In this document: positions 1 through 7,840 of the stretch, piece by piece
How the letters are laid out: every line of letters begins with the position of its first letter
How positions within the stretch are numbered: the first letter of the stretch is position 1
Assembly: GCA_934590165.1 (NCBI GenBank)
Contig: CAKTOO010000005.1
Coordinates: 62,001-126,000 of the forward strand
Length of the DNA: 64,000 bases
Source of the DNA: an uncultured Dysosmobacter sp.
GTDB lineage: Bacteria; Bacillota; Clostridia; Oscillospirales; Oscillospiraceae
Reading direction: 5' to 3'
Notes under the pieces: generated by a model
Told to the model about the DNA's origin: nothing
Database searches by the model: none
Seen by the model: the letters and a program-made list of their open reading frames with translations, nothing else
Made by a program: the position numbers and the translations under genes

Positions 1-147
1 CCCACCTCGGTGGACGCCGCGCTGAAGATCGTGGACGCCCTGCAAAAGGAAGGCTACTGGTTTGTCACGGTGAAGGAACTGCTGGCCCTGAACGGCATTC
101 AGGCCCAGCCGGGCGTACTGTACCGCTCCGGCGATGCGGAAGCATAA
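1..147 (+). CDS. Polysaccharide deacetylase (NodB-type), C-terminal end only
   Basis: The reading frame is open from the first base and stops at 145-147. The 48 visible residues contain DAALKIVDALQKEGY, then FVTVKELL and a PGVLY ending. This resembles the last helix and strand of the NodB carbohydrate-esterase 4 fold, where such enzymes deacetylate peptidoglycan or other surface polysaccharide outside the membrane. The catalytic His and Asp residues lie upstream of the window, so the assignment rests on the tail alone. A strong hairpin terminator follows directly. Confidence 0.6.
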   Translation, partial: PTSVDAALKIVDALQKEGYWFVTVKELLALNGIQAQPGVLYRSGDAEA

Positions 148-151
148 AGAG

Positions 152-182
152 ACCCCCCGTCCGCATTGCGGACGGGGGGTTA
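152..182. terminator. Bidirectional terminator between deacetylase and secG
   Basis: A perfect 12-bp GC stem (CCCCCCGTCCGC) closes on an ATT loop and is bordered by T on the plus side and A on the other. It sits between the convergent deacetylase gene and secG, so it probably serves both. Confidence 0.8.
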
Positions 183-191
183 TACGATTGC

Positions 192-431
192 TCACTGCAA
201 AATCAGCAGGATGAAGGTCAGCACCAGGAAGACAGCACCCACCCACTTGGTAGCGCGGGCCAGCTTGGCATCCAGAGTCTTGGCCTTGTTCTTGGCCAGG
301 AAGGAATCAGCCACACCGCCGATGGCGCCGGACAGGCCAGCGCTCTTGCCGGACTGGAACAGCACGACCACGATGATGGCCAGACCGCACAGCAGCTGTA
401 AAATTGTAATTACCATAGTTAAAGCGTCCAT
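192..431 (-). CDS. secG: Preprotein translocase subunit SecG
   Basis: SecG is the small non-essential subunit of the SecYEG protein-export channel in the cytoplasmic membrane. The 79-residue product has two hydrophobic segments (about residues 3-24 and 55-77). They flank a short polar loop holding the family motif LFQSGKSAGLSGAIGG. I start it at the ATG at 431 because GGAGG lies 8 nt upstream. A TTG in the same frame 15 nt earlier lies inside that ribosome-binding site. It is divergent from lexA and ends in the terminator shared with the deacetylase gene. Confidence 0.93.
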   Translation of the reverse strand: MDALTMVITILQLLCGLAIIVVVLFQSGKSAGLSGAIGGVADSFLAKNKAKTLDAKLARATKWVGAVFLVLTFILLILQ

Positions 432-573
432 AGGGATAACCTCCAATAATTCGTCATGCAGCAGGCATAAAAAGTCGTTTCACAGACCTTAATGTTACCA
501 TAGATCTTCCGGCATTTCAAGGGCTTTTCCCAAAAAGCAGGCAAAATCAGCGAAATAAAACAAAAAGAAAACT

Positions 574-613
574 GGAACAAATGTTTGCATTCTGTAAAAA
601 TCTGTGATACAAT
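574..613 (+). promoter_or_regulatory. lexA promoter with overlapping LexA operator
   Basis: The sequence GGAACAAATGTTTGC (574-588) is a near match to the Gram-positive LexA box CGAACRNRYGTTYG. A -35 (TTGCAT, 585-590) and -10 (TACAAT, 608-613) with a 17-nt spacer follow, so the operator overlaps the -35. This predicts autorepression of lexA that is lifted by RecA during DNA damage. Confidence 0.75.
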
Positions 614-659
614 AATTCCGAAATATAGCTTCTGTCCGTAAAAGAACAAGGAGGCACAT

Positions 660-1250
660 ATGGCACAGCTTTCTAAAATGCAGCAGAAAATTTACGAGTA
701 TATCGCATCCTGTATCCGGGAGCAGGGCTATCCCCCTTCTGTGCGGGAGATCGGGGAGGCTGTGGGGCTGAAGTCTCCTTCCACCGTTCATTTTCACCTG
801 AAGCATCTGGAGGAGGCCGGTGTCATTGAAAAAGGGGCCGGCAAGGGGCGCGCCATCACCTTGACAGAGCCTCCCGTGCCGGAGGGCCGGGTGCCCATCG
901 TGGGTAACGTGGCAGCTGGCAGTCCCATCCTGGCGGAGGAGTGCATTGAGGATTACCTGACCTTTGACACCGGTGGCCGCAGCGGGGAATATTTTGCCCT
1001 GCGGGTCCGGGGAGAATCCATGCTGAATGCCGGCATCCTGCCGGGCGACCTGGTGGTGGTTCGCCGCCAACAGGAGGCCAATAACGGCGAGATCGTGGTG
1101 GCCATGATCGAGGACGAGGCCACTGTGAAGCGTTTTTCCCGCCAAAATGGACATATTTGGCTGCTGCCGGAAAATGATGCCTATTCTCCCATTGATGGCA
1201 CCTATGCCCAGATTTTGGGCAAGGTGGCCGCTGTGGTGCGGCGGTATTGA
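660..1250 (+). CDS. lexA: SOS repressor LexA
   Basis: LexA represses DNA-damage genes and is inactivated by RecA-stimulated self-cleavage. The 196-residue protein has an N-terminal winged helix (about residues 1-65). A linker carries the Ala-Gly cleavage site (A86-G87 in NVAAGSP). The S24 peptidase fold follows, with the nucleophile Ser120 (RGESM) and general-base Lys157 (EATVKRF). Length and catalytic pair are standard. The start is fixed by AAGGAGG just upstream of the ATG. The LexA box overlapping its own promoter supports autoregulation. Confidence 0.96.
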   Translation: MAQLSKMQQKIYEYIASCIREQGYPPSVREIGEAVGLKSPSTVHFHLKHLEEAGVIEKGAGKGRAITLTEPPVPEGRVPIVGNVAAGSPILAEECIEDYLTFDTGGRSGEYFALRVRGESMLNAGILPGDLVVVRRQQEANNGEIVVAMIEDEATVKRFSRQNGHIWLLPENDAYSPIDGTYAQILGKVAAVVRRY

Positions 1251-1262
1251 ATATAGCAACAA

Positions 1263-1296
1263 ACAGCGCCGGGACAATGCTCCGGCGCTGTTTTGT
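1263..1296. terminator. Bidirectional terminator between lexA and dehydrogenase
   Basis: The 9-bp stem CAGCGCCGG / CCGGCGCTG is followed by TTTTGT on the plus strand and preceded by an A-rich stretch. It sits between convergent genes. Confidence 0.8.
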
Positions 1297-1298
1297 GC

Positions 1299-2267
1299 TT
1301 ATAGTCCGTTGACGGTATTTACAGGCTTTCCGGCCAGGAACGCGTTTACATTTTTCACCGTGCAGTCCATGATGCGCTGACGGCTTTCCTTGGAGCCCCA
1401 GGCAATATGGGGAGTAATGATGCAGTTTTTGGCTTTCAGCAGCGGATTATCACCTTGGATGGGCTCTGTGGACACCACATCCAGACCAGCCGCGGCGACT
1501 TTGCCACTGTTGAGGGCGTCCGCCAGATCCTGTTCCACCACCAGGCCGCCCCGGGCGCTGTTCAACAGAATGACGCCGTCCTTCATTTTGGCGATGGTCT
1601 CCCGGTTGATGATGCCCGCTGTCTCCGGAAACAGGGGACAGTGGAGGGCAATCACATCGGAGGCTGTCAGCAGGGTGTCCAGATCCGTATATTCGGCAAT
1701 GGTCTCCCCCTCCGGACAGGGCCGGGAGCCGGTGGCCAGCACCCGCATTCCCAGTGCCTTGGCAATGCGGCCGGTGGCCTGGCCGATGCGGCCGAAGCCG
1801 ATGATGCCCATGGTTTTGCCGTCCAGCTCGATCAGAGGATAATCCCAGTAGCAAAAGTCTGGGCAGCGTTCCCATTTGCCGGTGAACACAGTTTCGCTGT
1901 GGTGGGCCACATGGTGGCAGATCTCCAGCAGCAGAGCAATGGTGAATTGTCCCACGGCGGCGGTGCCGTAGGCGGGGACATTGGAAACAGGGATACCCCG
2001 CTCCCGGGCGCAGGCGGTGTCCACCACGTTGTAGCCGGTGGCCAACACACTGATAAAGCGCACGGAAGGGCAGGCGTCCAGCACCGCGCGGGTAATGGGG
2101 GTCTTGTTGGTGATGATGATGTCCGCGTCACCGATGCGGTCGATAACTTCCTGTTGGTCTGTGCGGGAGCTCCGGTCGTAGACCGTCAGCTCTCCCAGCG
2201 CCGCCAGGGCGTCCCAACTGAGATCACCGGGATTTTCCGTGTAGCCGTCTAAAATTACGATTTTCAT
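1299..2267 (-). CDS. D-2-hydroxyacid dehydrogenase (hydroxypyruvate/glycerate dehydrogenase type)
   Basis: An NAD-dependent cytoplasmic oxidoreductase of 322 residues, probably interconverting D-glycerate and hydroxypyruvate. The Rossmann motif GIIGFGRIG is near residue 150. The catalytic triad of the family is visible: Arg in NSARGG, Glu in DVVSTEP and His in TPHIAW. The glycerate kinase gene ends 25 nt upstream in the same direction. The pair therefore probably forms an operon feeding glycerate into glycolysis. Substrate choice is inferred from that neighbour; other 2-hydroxyacids are possible. Confidence 0.88.
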   Translation of the reverse strand: MKIVILDGYTENPGDLSWDALAALGELTVYDRSSRTDQQEVIDRIGDADIIITNKTPITRAVLDACPSVRFISVLATGYNVVDTACARERGIPVSNVPAYGTAAVGQFTIALLLEICHHVAHHSETVFTGKWERCPDFCYWDYPLIELDGKTMGIIGFGRIGQATGRIAKALGMRVLATGSRPCPEGETIAEYTDLDTLLTASDVIALHCPLFPETAGIINRETIAKMKDGVILLNSARGGLVVEQDLADALNSGKVAAAGLDVVSTEPIQGDNPLLKAKNCIITPHIAWGSKESRQRIMDCTVKNVNAFLAGKPVNTVNGL

Positions 2268-2292
2268 GGGTGTGCTTCCTTTTCCTTTGAGG

Positions 2293-3531
2293 TTATTCTG
2301 TCGGGCGCAGCAGGGCCACGCTCAGGTCGTTGACATTGGTGCCAGTAGGACCGGTGATGATGAGACCATCTACTGCCCGTAGGGCGTGGTAGGCGTCGTT
2401 CTCCGCCAGCATCGCCGGGATAGACAGGCCCAGGGCCTCCAGACGGGCAGCAGTAGCGCCGTCCACATAACCACCGGCGGCGTCCGTGGGGCCATCGGTC
2501 CCATCGGAGCCTACGGAGAATACAGCGACGTTTTCCATGCCGGAGATCCCCGCGGCGGCGGAGAGGGCCAATTCCTGGTTGCGGCCGCCTTTGCCGTGGC
2601 CGGTGAGCTTTACCACGGTCTCACCGCCGGCGATGAAGGCGAGAGACTCTCGGGAGCCGGCGTGCTGCCGCAGCAGACCGGCCAGCATGGTGCCGGCGTC
2701 CTTGGCCTCGCAGTCCAGCCGGTCTGTGACGAGCTCCGGCCGGTAGCCCAGCTGGCGGCAGACCTGGGCGGCGGTGGCGCACAACTGGGAGACGCTGCCG
2801 CACATGTGGTTTTCCACGTGGGGCAGGGAGGTGGGGAGGGGCTGCCGCAGCAGCGTCATGGCCTGTTCCGACAGACGGAGGTGATACCGCTCCGCCAGAC
2901 CCAAAGCCTCCGCCGTGGTGGAGGTATCCACGCAGGCGGGACCGGAGGCAATCATGTCCAGCCGGTCGCCCACCACATCGGAGAGGATGACAGACAGTAC
3001 ATGGGCCGGAGCACAGGCGGCGCCGAAGCGGCCGCCCTTCACCAGGGACAGCCGCTTGCGGATGCAGTTGATCTCCTGGATATTAGCGCCGCAGGCCAGC
3101 AGCTGTTGGCTGATATCCTGTAATTCCGCCAGGGTCAGGGGGGACTGCTCAAACAGGGCGGAGCCTCCGCCGGAAAGCAAAAACAGCACGGTGTCCTCCG
3201 CTGTCAAATCGGAAACCAACTCCAACGCCCGTCCGGCGGCCCGGAAGGAGGACTCGTCCACGATAGGGTGTCCGGCTTCCAGAATCTCCAACGGCTCCAG
3301 AGGACCCTGACTGTGTTCATATTTGGTGATAACGGCACCGGCGGTGATGCGGGCACCCAGAACGCTCCGGGCGGCGCTGGCCATCTGCCAGCCGGCCTTG
3401 CCCACAGAGATCAAAACGACCCGGCCTGAACCGAAATCCCGGCCTGCCAGAGCTTCCCGCACCGCCACATCCGGCAGTGCCTGTTCAATGGCCGCGGAAT
3501 AGATCCGGTCTGCGTCTTGCCGAAGATCCAT
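2293..3531 (-). CDS. Glycerate 2-kinase, MOFRL family
   Basis: Phosphorylates D-glycerate to 2-phosphoglycerate, linking hydroxypyruvate/glycerate catabolism to glycolysis. The N-terminal glycerate-kinase domain has SVGKAGWQMA and LLSGGGSALFE. The C-terminal MOFRL domain has GGETVVKLTGHGKGGRNQE, then SDGTDGPTDAAGG. I start at the ATG at 3531, preceded by GGGAGGG; an upstream in-frame extension runs through the sigK terminator and is unlikely. The product is about 412 residues, typical for the family. The dehydrogenase gene follows in the same transcript. Confidence 0.9.
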   Translation of the reverse strand: MDLRQDADRIYSAAIEQALPDVAVREALAGRDFGSGRVVLISVGKAGWQMASAARSVLGARITAGAVITKYEHSQGPLEPLEILEAGHPIVDESSFRAAGRALELVSDLTAEDTVLFLLSGGGSALFEQSPLTLAELQDISQQLLACGANIQEINCIRKRLSLVKGGRFGAACAPAHVLSVILSDVVGDRLDMIASGPACVDTSTTAEALGLAERYHLRLSEQAMTLLRQPLPTSLPHVENHMCGSVSQLCATAAQVCRQLGYRPELVTDRLDCEAKDAGTMLAGLLRQHAGSRESLAFIAGGETVVKLTGHGKGGRNQELALSAAAGISGMENVAVFSVGSDGTDGPTDAAGGYVDGATAARLEALGLSIPAMLAENDAYHALRAVDGLIITGPTGTNVNDLSVALLRPTE

Positions 3532-3600
3532 AGCAAAAATCCCTCCCTGCAAAATATTGCCTTTATTATACGGGGAAAGCGGAAGGCTTGTCAATGAAAT

Positions 3601-3633
3601 ATCCCCCGGCGGACACACAAGCCGCCGGGGGAT
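3601..3633. terminator. Terminator after sigK
   Basis: The stem ATCCCCCGGCGG / CCGCCGGGGGAT lies 4 nt beyond the sigK stop codon, with T-rich flanks on both sides. It separates sigK from the glycerate kinase gene downstream on the minus strand. Confidence 0.8.
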
Positions 3634-3636
3634 ATT

Positions 3637-3727
3637 TTATGGATGCCGCTGTTTTTTGGCAGGTGTGCTTTCCTCCATCTGCGTCCGCAGCTTTTCCAGC
3701 GCCCGCTTTTCAATGCGGGATACATAG
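3637..3727 (-). CDS. sigK: sigK 3' segment: C-terminal end of sporulation sigma-K (interrupted gene)
   Basis: On the minus strand the frame reads SYVSR then IEKRALEKLR and ends KKQRHP-stop. SigK proteins continue past region 4.2 in just this way (SRSYVSRIEKRAL). It has no start of its own. It joins in frame to the segment ending at 12318 if the DNA between the two 13-bp repeats is removed: the codons tat gta tcc cgc are shared, then att gaa aag follows. I read it as the final exon-like piece of sigK, restored only by excision of element 1. A terminator follows the stop. Confidence 0.85.
3715..3727. repeat. Element 1 attachment repeat, left copy
   Basis: GCGGGATACATAG, identical to 12318-12330. 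On the minus strand it encodes the YVSR codons of SigK region 4.2, so the crossover falls within the helix-turn-helix coding sequence. Confidence 0.85.
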
Positions 3728-3754
3728 CGACTCGCCTATTGTAAACGATTTGCC

Positions 3755-5332
3755 CTAAGAAATTGCTTCCAGTTCACGGAAGCGGAATTTGACGATGATT
3801 TGCTTGTCTTCCGTTAATTCCACTCGCTCAATCAGGCTCACCAGCAGTTCCCGACTGGCATAAGCCGATGTGATGAACCTTTGCACCAACTCTCTGGCTC
3901 GGTCTTCGGTGCTGACCGGGCTTTCTTTTTGCACTTCCAAGTCCTTCAGCTTTTCCTCAAGTGAGTTGCGCTCCATCTTGATGCGCTGATAAATCCGTTC
4001 AAAATCCGACTCAGCAAGGAGGCCAGTCAGCCGATCCATGTACATCTTATCCAGATTGGCAGTCAGGCCGTCGATCTTGCTGTGCAGGGATTGAATCTCG
4101 CTATCGTGGCTCTCTGCTTTGCGCACCTCTTCCACAGCAGTAATGGCAATTGGCTGCAGCTGACTCGGATCCAGATAGGCCTCGCAGACCTCCTGTATCT
4201 TGGCGACAACGGCGTCCGTCACAGTCTTTTCCTTGATGCTGTGGCATGAACAGACACCGGCTTTGGTGAAGCGCTGATAAGTCCGGCAGACAAAGTACAG
4301 CACATCCTCTCCGGCAGCATTTTTGCGATTGAGCACCGCCAGCGGGTAACCACACTCATGGCAGAAGATCATGCCTTTGAGCAGAAAGTCATAGGTTCGG
4401 CTTCTGGTGTGCTTGCGGCTGTTGACCAACATGCGTACTTTTTGGAAGGTTTCCCGATCAATCAACGGCTCGTGCGTTCCTTCCACCACGACCCAGTTTT
4501 CACGGTCCTGCTTCAGGCACTTCTTGGACTTGTAGCTGATCTTCACCGTTCGTCCTTGAACCATGTTTCCGATGTAAGTCTCATTTTGAAGCATATCTGA
4601 GATGCGTTCACTGCTCCACAGACCGGTGTAGGGACCTGGGTTTGCCACAGGCAGTCCTGCATAGGTTGCCGGAGTGGGTACACCCTCTTCGTTTAACTGT
4701 GTGGCGATTTGCCTGCAGCTCATACCTTCCAACGCCATGTGGAAGATGCGCCGCACTATGGGCGCTACTTCCTCGTCAATGACGATTTTGTTCTTCTCTG
4801 TGGGATGCATCTTATAACCATAGACCGGTTTGCCGCCGATAAATTGTCCCTTACGCTGCTTATCCCGCTTGACAGATTTGATCTTCTTGGAAATGTCCTT
4901 GGCGTACATGTCATTCATGATGGCACGGAACGGGGTGATGTCGTTGGCACTGGATTCCACACCAGTGTCGATACCGTCCAGTAGTGAGATGTACCGCACC
5001 CGCTTTTCCGGGAAGTACCGCTCCATGTAGTGGCCGGTCATGATATAGTCACGGCCCAGACGGGACAAGTCTTTGGTGATGACCATGTTGACCTTCTTGG
5101 CTTCGATGTCGCCGATCATCCGTTGAAAATCCGGGCGGTCAAAGTTAGTTCCAGACCAACCATCATCGATGTAAGTGTCGTAGACCGACAGCCGATGCTT
5201 CTTCACAAAATCATCCAAGAGGGATTTCTGATTGTTGACGCTTTCTGACGGCCCTTCGTTTTCGTCCTCCTTTGATAGTCTGATGTATAATGCCACATGG
5301 TAATCCATGGGGTTGCTTATCTCTAAGTACAT
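3755..5332 (-). CDS. Large serine recombinase of element 1
   Basis: Catalyses integration or excision through a covalent phosphoserine intermediate. The 525-residue protein has an N-terminal resolvase domain with nucleophile Ser20 (YIRLSKEDE) and the arginine-rich DLSRLGRDY. A recombinase domain and a zinc ribbon follow (CHECGYPLAVL paired with CSCHSIKE), then a coiled coil near residues 395-470. This is the TnpX/SpoIVCA-type architecture. The start at 5332 has GGGAGG 7 nt upstream. Its stop codon is 27 nt from the attachment repeat, so it is the obvious enzyme for element 1. It is only distantly similar to the recombinase at 12622-14337. Confidence 0.92.
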   Translation of the reverse strand: MYLEISNPMDYHVALYIRLSKEDENEGPSESVNNQKSLLDDFVKKHRLSVYDTYIDDGWSGTNFDRPDFQRMIGDIEAKKVNMVITKDLSRLGRDYIMTGHYMERYFPEKRVRYISLLDGIDTGVESSANDITPFRAIMNDMYAKDISKKIKSVKRDKQRKGQFIGGKPVYGYKMHPTEKNKIVIDEEVAPIVRRIFHMALEGMSCRQIATQLNEEGVPTPATYAGLPVANPGPYTGLWSSERISDMLQNETYIGNMVQGRTVKISYKSKKCLKQDRENWVVVEGTHEPLIDRETFQKVRMLVNSRKHTRSRTYDFLLKGMIFCHECGYPLAVLNRKNAAGEDVLYFVCRTYQRFTKAGVCSCHSIKEKTVTDAVVAKIQEVCEAYLDPSQLQPIAITAVEEVRKAESHDSEIQSLHSKIDGLTANLDKMYMDRLTGLLAESDFERIYQRIKMERNSLEEKLKDLEVQKESPVSTEDRARELVQRFITSAYASRELLVSLIERVELTEDKQIIVKFRFRELEAIS

Positions 5333-5377
5333 AAACTGTCCTCCCGAAATAAGCGACCATTCATCGTCACAACAATA

Positions 5378-5512
5378 CTACATCGGCTGGCGAATAGCCA
5401 GGGCAAAAAGCTCTTTTTGAAGAAAGAACCGAAAGGACTCTTGGATGAGTTCTGCCAGCATCTGGTCCGTATCGGAATACGTACAACGAACGATTATTTG
5501 CTTATTTTTCAT
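5378..5512 (-). CDS. Small conserved-type protein upstream of recombinase
   Basis: A 44-residue product starting MKNKQIIVRC and ending AIRQPM. GGAGG lies just upstream of the ATG at 5512, and the stop is 45 nt before the recombinase start. Similar tiny proteins often precede large serine recombinases in Clostridia transposons (from memory). The function is not known to me; a role in recombination control is inference. Confidence 0.6.
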   Translation of the reverse strand: MKNKQIIVRCTYSDTDQMLAELIQESFRFFLQKELFALAIRQPM

Positions 5513-5546
5513 GAGACACCTCCTGTATTGATACTATGAAGAAACG

Positions 5547-5604
5547 GCAGCCAACTTGCGGCTGCCGAACAAAAAAGAACCCGTACCGGGTTAGGTACGG
5601 GTTC
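5547..5604 (-). terminator. Tandem terminators after the 5612-6553 gene
   Basis: On the minus strand the stem AACCCGTACC / GGTACGGGTT is followed by CTTTTTTG. A second stem, CGGCAGCC / GGCTGCCG, is followed by TTTCTT. They isolate the recombinase operon from the gene upstream. Confidence 0.75.
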
Positions 5605-5611
5605 ACAACAT

Positions 5612-6553
5612 TTATTCAGTTGATTTAGCTTGCTTGGCATACTGGCTTAATGCTGCCTTGTGCTTATAGCCCAGACCACTCGTATTAGAGACGTTGCGCA
5701 GCATGTCATTCGTACTATGGCCTGCACGCAAAGGTTTCATACGACGTTCGACATGTCCGTTCTCCATGTAGTAGTTTGTTGATGCAAATATAAGGTCTCG
5801 CGTAAGAAGAAACTCAAGGATACTGAGTAACTTGGTAATGTTTCTCGTAACGGACTTCAACGAATCAACGATCAACGCGCCATTGGAGTCGGCGGAAAGC
5901 ATTTTTAGAAAAGCCATAAGCGGCGGCTCTATTTCGGGAGAATAGCCATCGTAAATTCCTGTTTTCATCTCACCAGACGTTGCAGTAATCTCTGTCTCTT
6001 TATCTACGCCTTCCAGAAAATAAGGTTCGGAAACGGATACTTTCGGATAATCAACGGTCTTGCTGTTCGTTGCGGCAAGGTGCTTCAGCGCAGCCCATGC
6101 GACAGGGTACTCATTTGCGAGTTCCTGATACAAATCCTGTCTTGCGCTAAGCTTTGCCTGTCTGCACATTTCAGCAAAATCCTGCTTACTGAAATAGCGA
6201 ATGGCCTCCGATGTAATTTCCTTCACATCTTTGCTGGGTAGCGATTTACTCAGTCCGGCCTCTCCATAGGCGTCACTCTGGATCGTTTCAATGGGACTGT
6301 TTCGAATGGCGACGACCACAAAACAGCGAATATCGATTTTTGCCCGAGGTTCATAAAAGCTGCCTTCTTCCAGGCCAAGCAGTAAAACGGTATTTTTGAA
6401 AACCCGATCATCCCAATGGCGCAGAAGAGAGGTCATCTGTGTATGAATGATACCAATGGTACGTAGCAGAAAGTGTTCCGAAACACCATAGCCGCGCAGC
6501 CTGGGTGCGAGGATACTATTCAGATAATGGGAAACTGCGTCCACAACATACAC
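5612..6553 (-). CDS. Unrecognised 313-residue element protein
   Basis: I do not recognise the family. The N-terminal two thirds has no motif I can name. Residues about 220-275 (ALIVDSLKSVTRNITKLL, then EFLLTRDLIFAS) loosely resemble the helix-strand part of a serine-recombinase catalytic domain. The nucleophile region is absent, so it could be a non-catalytic recombinase relative or regulator; this is weak inference. The start has GAGGAT 5 nt upstream. It ends at a pair of terminators and precedes the recombinase operon. Confidence 0.55.
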   Translation of the reverse strand: MYVVDAVSHYLNSILAPRLRGYGVSEHFLLRTIGIIHTQMTSLLRHWDDRVFKNTVLLLGLEEGSFYEPRAKIDIRCFVVVAIRNSPIETIQSDAYGEAGLSKSLPSKDVKEITSEAIRYFSKQDFAEMCRQAKLSARQDLYQELANEYPVAWAALKHLAATNSKTVDYPKVSVSEPYFLEGVDKETEITATSGEMKTGIYDGYSPEIEPPLMAFLKMLSADSNGALIVDSLKSVTRNITKLLSILEFLLTRDLIFASTNYYMENGHVERRMKPLRAGHSTNDMLRNVSNTSGLGYKHKAALSQYAKQAKSTE

Positions 6554-6605
6554 ATCCTCTCTGGAAAGGTATTCCTATTGTGGCATAGTTTCCGACAAAT
6601 TTCAA

Positions 6606-7001
6606 CTAAAAGCCCCAGTACATATATACATTCTTTGGCCGGAGGTCTTCTTCAGCCACTTGGACATCTTTATTTCCAAGGATTTCTTGCACACCCTCCC
6701 GTACAAAGCACACCTCCATGCATGGTATATGTGCTTGCTGCGACAAGGGAAATAAATCCTTGCTTTCTACAAGAACAAGCCCAAGATCATCGGCCTGCGC
6801 GCGTTGCAAAAAACGAAGCAAGACCTGATCCGGATCTTCCAAGTTGAACTCGCCCACATGGAAAAAGCAATGCTCAATTATCCGACCGGAGCTCGCTGCA
6901 TTCTGAGCAAGTATATCATGTTGTCTTTGCAGTTCCCGCTGTATCTCCGCTTCAGGTATACTTTCGGAAACATGACAGAAGAGTGAAGCAATCAATTCCA
7001 T
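6606..7001 (-). CDS. Degenerate serine-recombinase-like small protein
   Basis: A 131-residue product. I prefer the ATG at 7001 because AAAGGAGT lies 7 nt upstream. Segments such as RQHDILAQNAASSGR, then LLRFLQRAQADDLGLVLVES, follow the spacing of a resolvase N-terminal domain (helix A and the following beta strand). The catalytic Ser motif is missing. Together with the following gene (5612-6553), which resembles the second half of such a domain, it may be one half of a split, inactive recombinase. That reading is speculative; otherwise hypothetical. Confidence 0.5.
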   Translation of the reverse strand: MELIASLFCHVSESIPEAEIQRELQRQHDILAQNAASSGRIIEHCFFHVGEFNLEDPDQVLLRFLQRAQADDLGLVLVESKDLFPLSQQAHIPCMEVCFVREGVQEILGNKDVQVAEEDLRPKNVYMYWGF

Positions 7002-7062
7002 ACGCAATACTCCTTTCCGCATTATTCTATTGCTATTGTAGAGCGCAGTTTGTCGAATTATT

Positions 7063-7821
7063 TTATGCTGTCAAAAGTGAGCGAATGTATGTATAACAAG
7101 CCATAAGTACTCTTTCTGAAAATCCCGGTTTCGGCATTCCTAATTCAGGCTGTCTGCAAACAACAGCCAGCATAAATGTATCTGCAAACAGTTCCCGAAG
7201 CTGCGCTGTGGTCAGCTTCCTGCAATCTATGCCCAGTCCCAGCAAATGTTCCTTGAAAGAGTCAGGAACATCAGTCAGTGTCCCGGTCGCCTTGATGTGG
7301 AGCAAATGACCCAATTCGTGCAGCAGTACATGGATAGGGTTTACCTCCTCACTTTGCATTCGGTACATACAGATGCAACTCTGCATTCCTCCCGCTGTAA
7401 ACATAGCAAAGGTTTCGCCATTCAAGCACTCGTGTTGGGCATCAATCAGTAAAATGTCGACCGGATGCTTGTCCAGTATTTTTTGAGAATAGGAAAACAG
7501 GGCGTCCACCATCTGAACCGCCGTTGCCACGCCTTCTTCCGTGAGTATCGGTGTATCCGCATACCAGAATCTACTGGCATATTGGTGCAGGCCGTCTATG
7601 CAACGGTCAATCCCGAGTTCCTTGTTACAGGCTATAAACCATTGGGCGTATCTTATGACGGCATCGTCCTGGTAGACTGCATAGCTTTTGGTTGCCGAAC
7701 ACGAGGGCGACATAGATGAAATACGGTTGGCAAAATCCACCGCAGCCAGCTCGTTCCCTTCGTCCAATTCTGTAATTACGTTTTCCGTTTCTTCGAAAAG
7801 ATTCATGATATCAAACGCCAT
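7063..7821 (-). CDS. Zinc metalloprotease-like protein (HExxH)
   Basis: A soluble 252-residue protein with the gluzincin motif HELGH (in LLHELGHLLH, about residue 168) and ELFADTF about 40 residues later, which can supply the third zinc ligand. The layout is that of ImmA/IrrE-type or related peptidases on mobile elements. Target unknown; cleavage of a phage or element repressor is a common role in the family. The start at 7821 has AAAGGAGA upstream. It lies 20 nt after the integrase stop, so the two are probably co-transcribed. Confidence 0.7.
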   Translation of the reverse strand: MAFDIMNLFEETENVITELDEGNELAAVDFANRISSMSPSCSATKSYAVYQDDAVIRYAQWFIACNKELGIDRCIDGLHQYASRFWYADTPILTEEGVATAVQMVDALFSYSQKILDKHPVDILLIDAQHECLNGETFAMFTAGGMQSCICMYRMQSEEVNPIHVLLHELGHLLHIKATGTLTDVPDSFKEHLLGLGIDCRKLTTAQLRELFADTFMLAVVCRQPELGMPKPGFSERVLMACYTYIRSLLTA

Positions 7822-7840
7822 GGTGTTCTCCTTTCTTTTG

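Noticed and set aside
495..1277. Long minus-strand reading frame opposite lexA
   Set aside because: It is antisense to a certain gene, has no ribosome-binding site and shows no family features; similar shadows lie opposite glycerate kinase, the permease and hydantoinase A.
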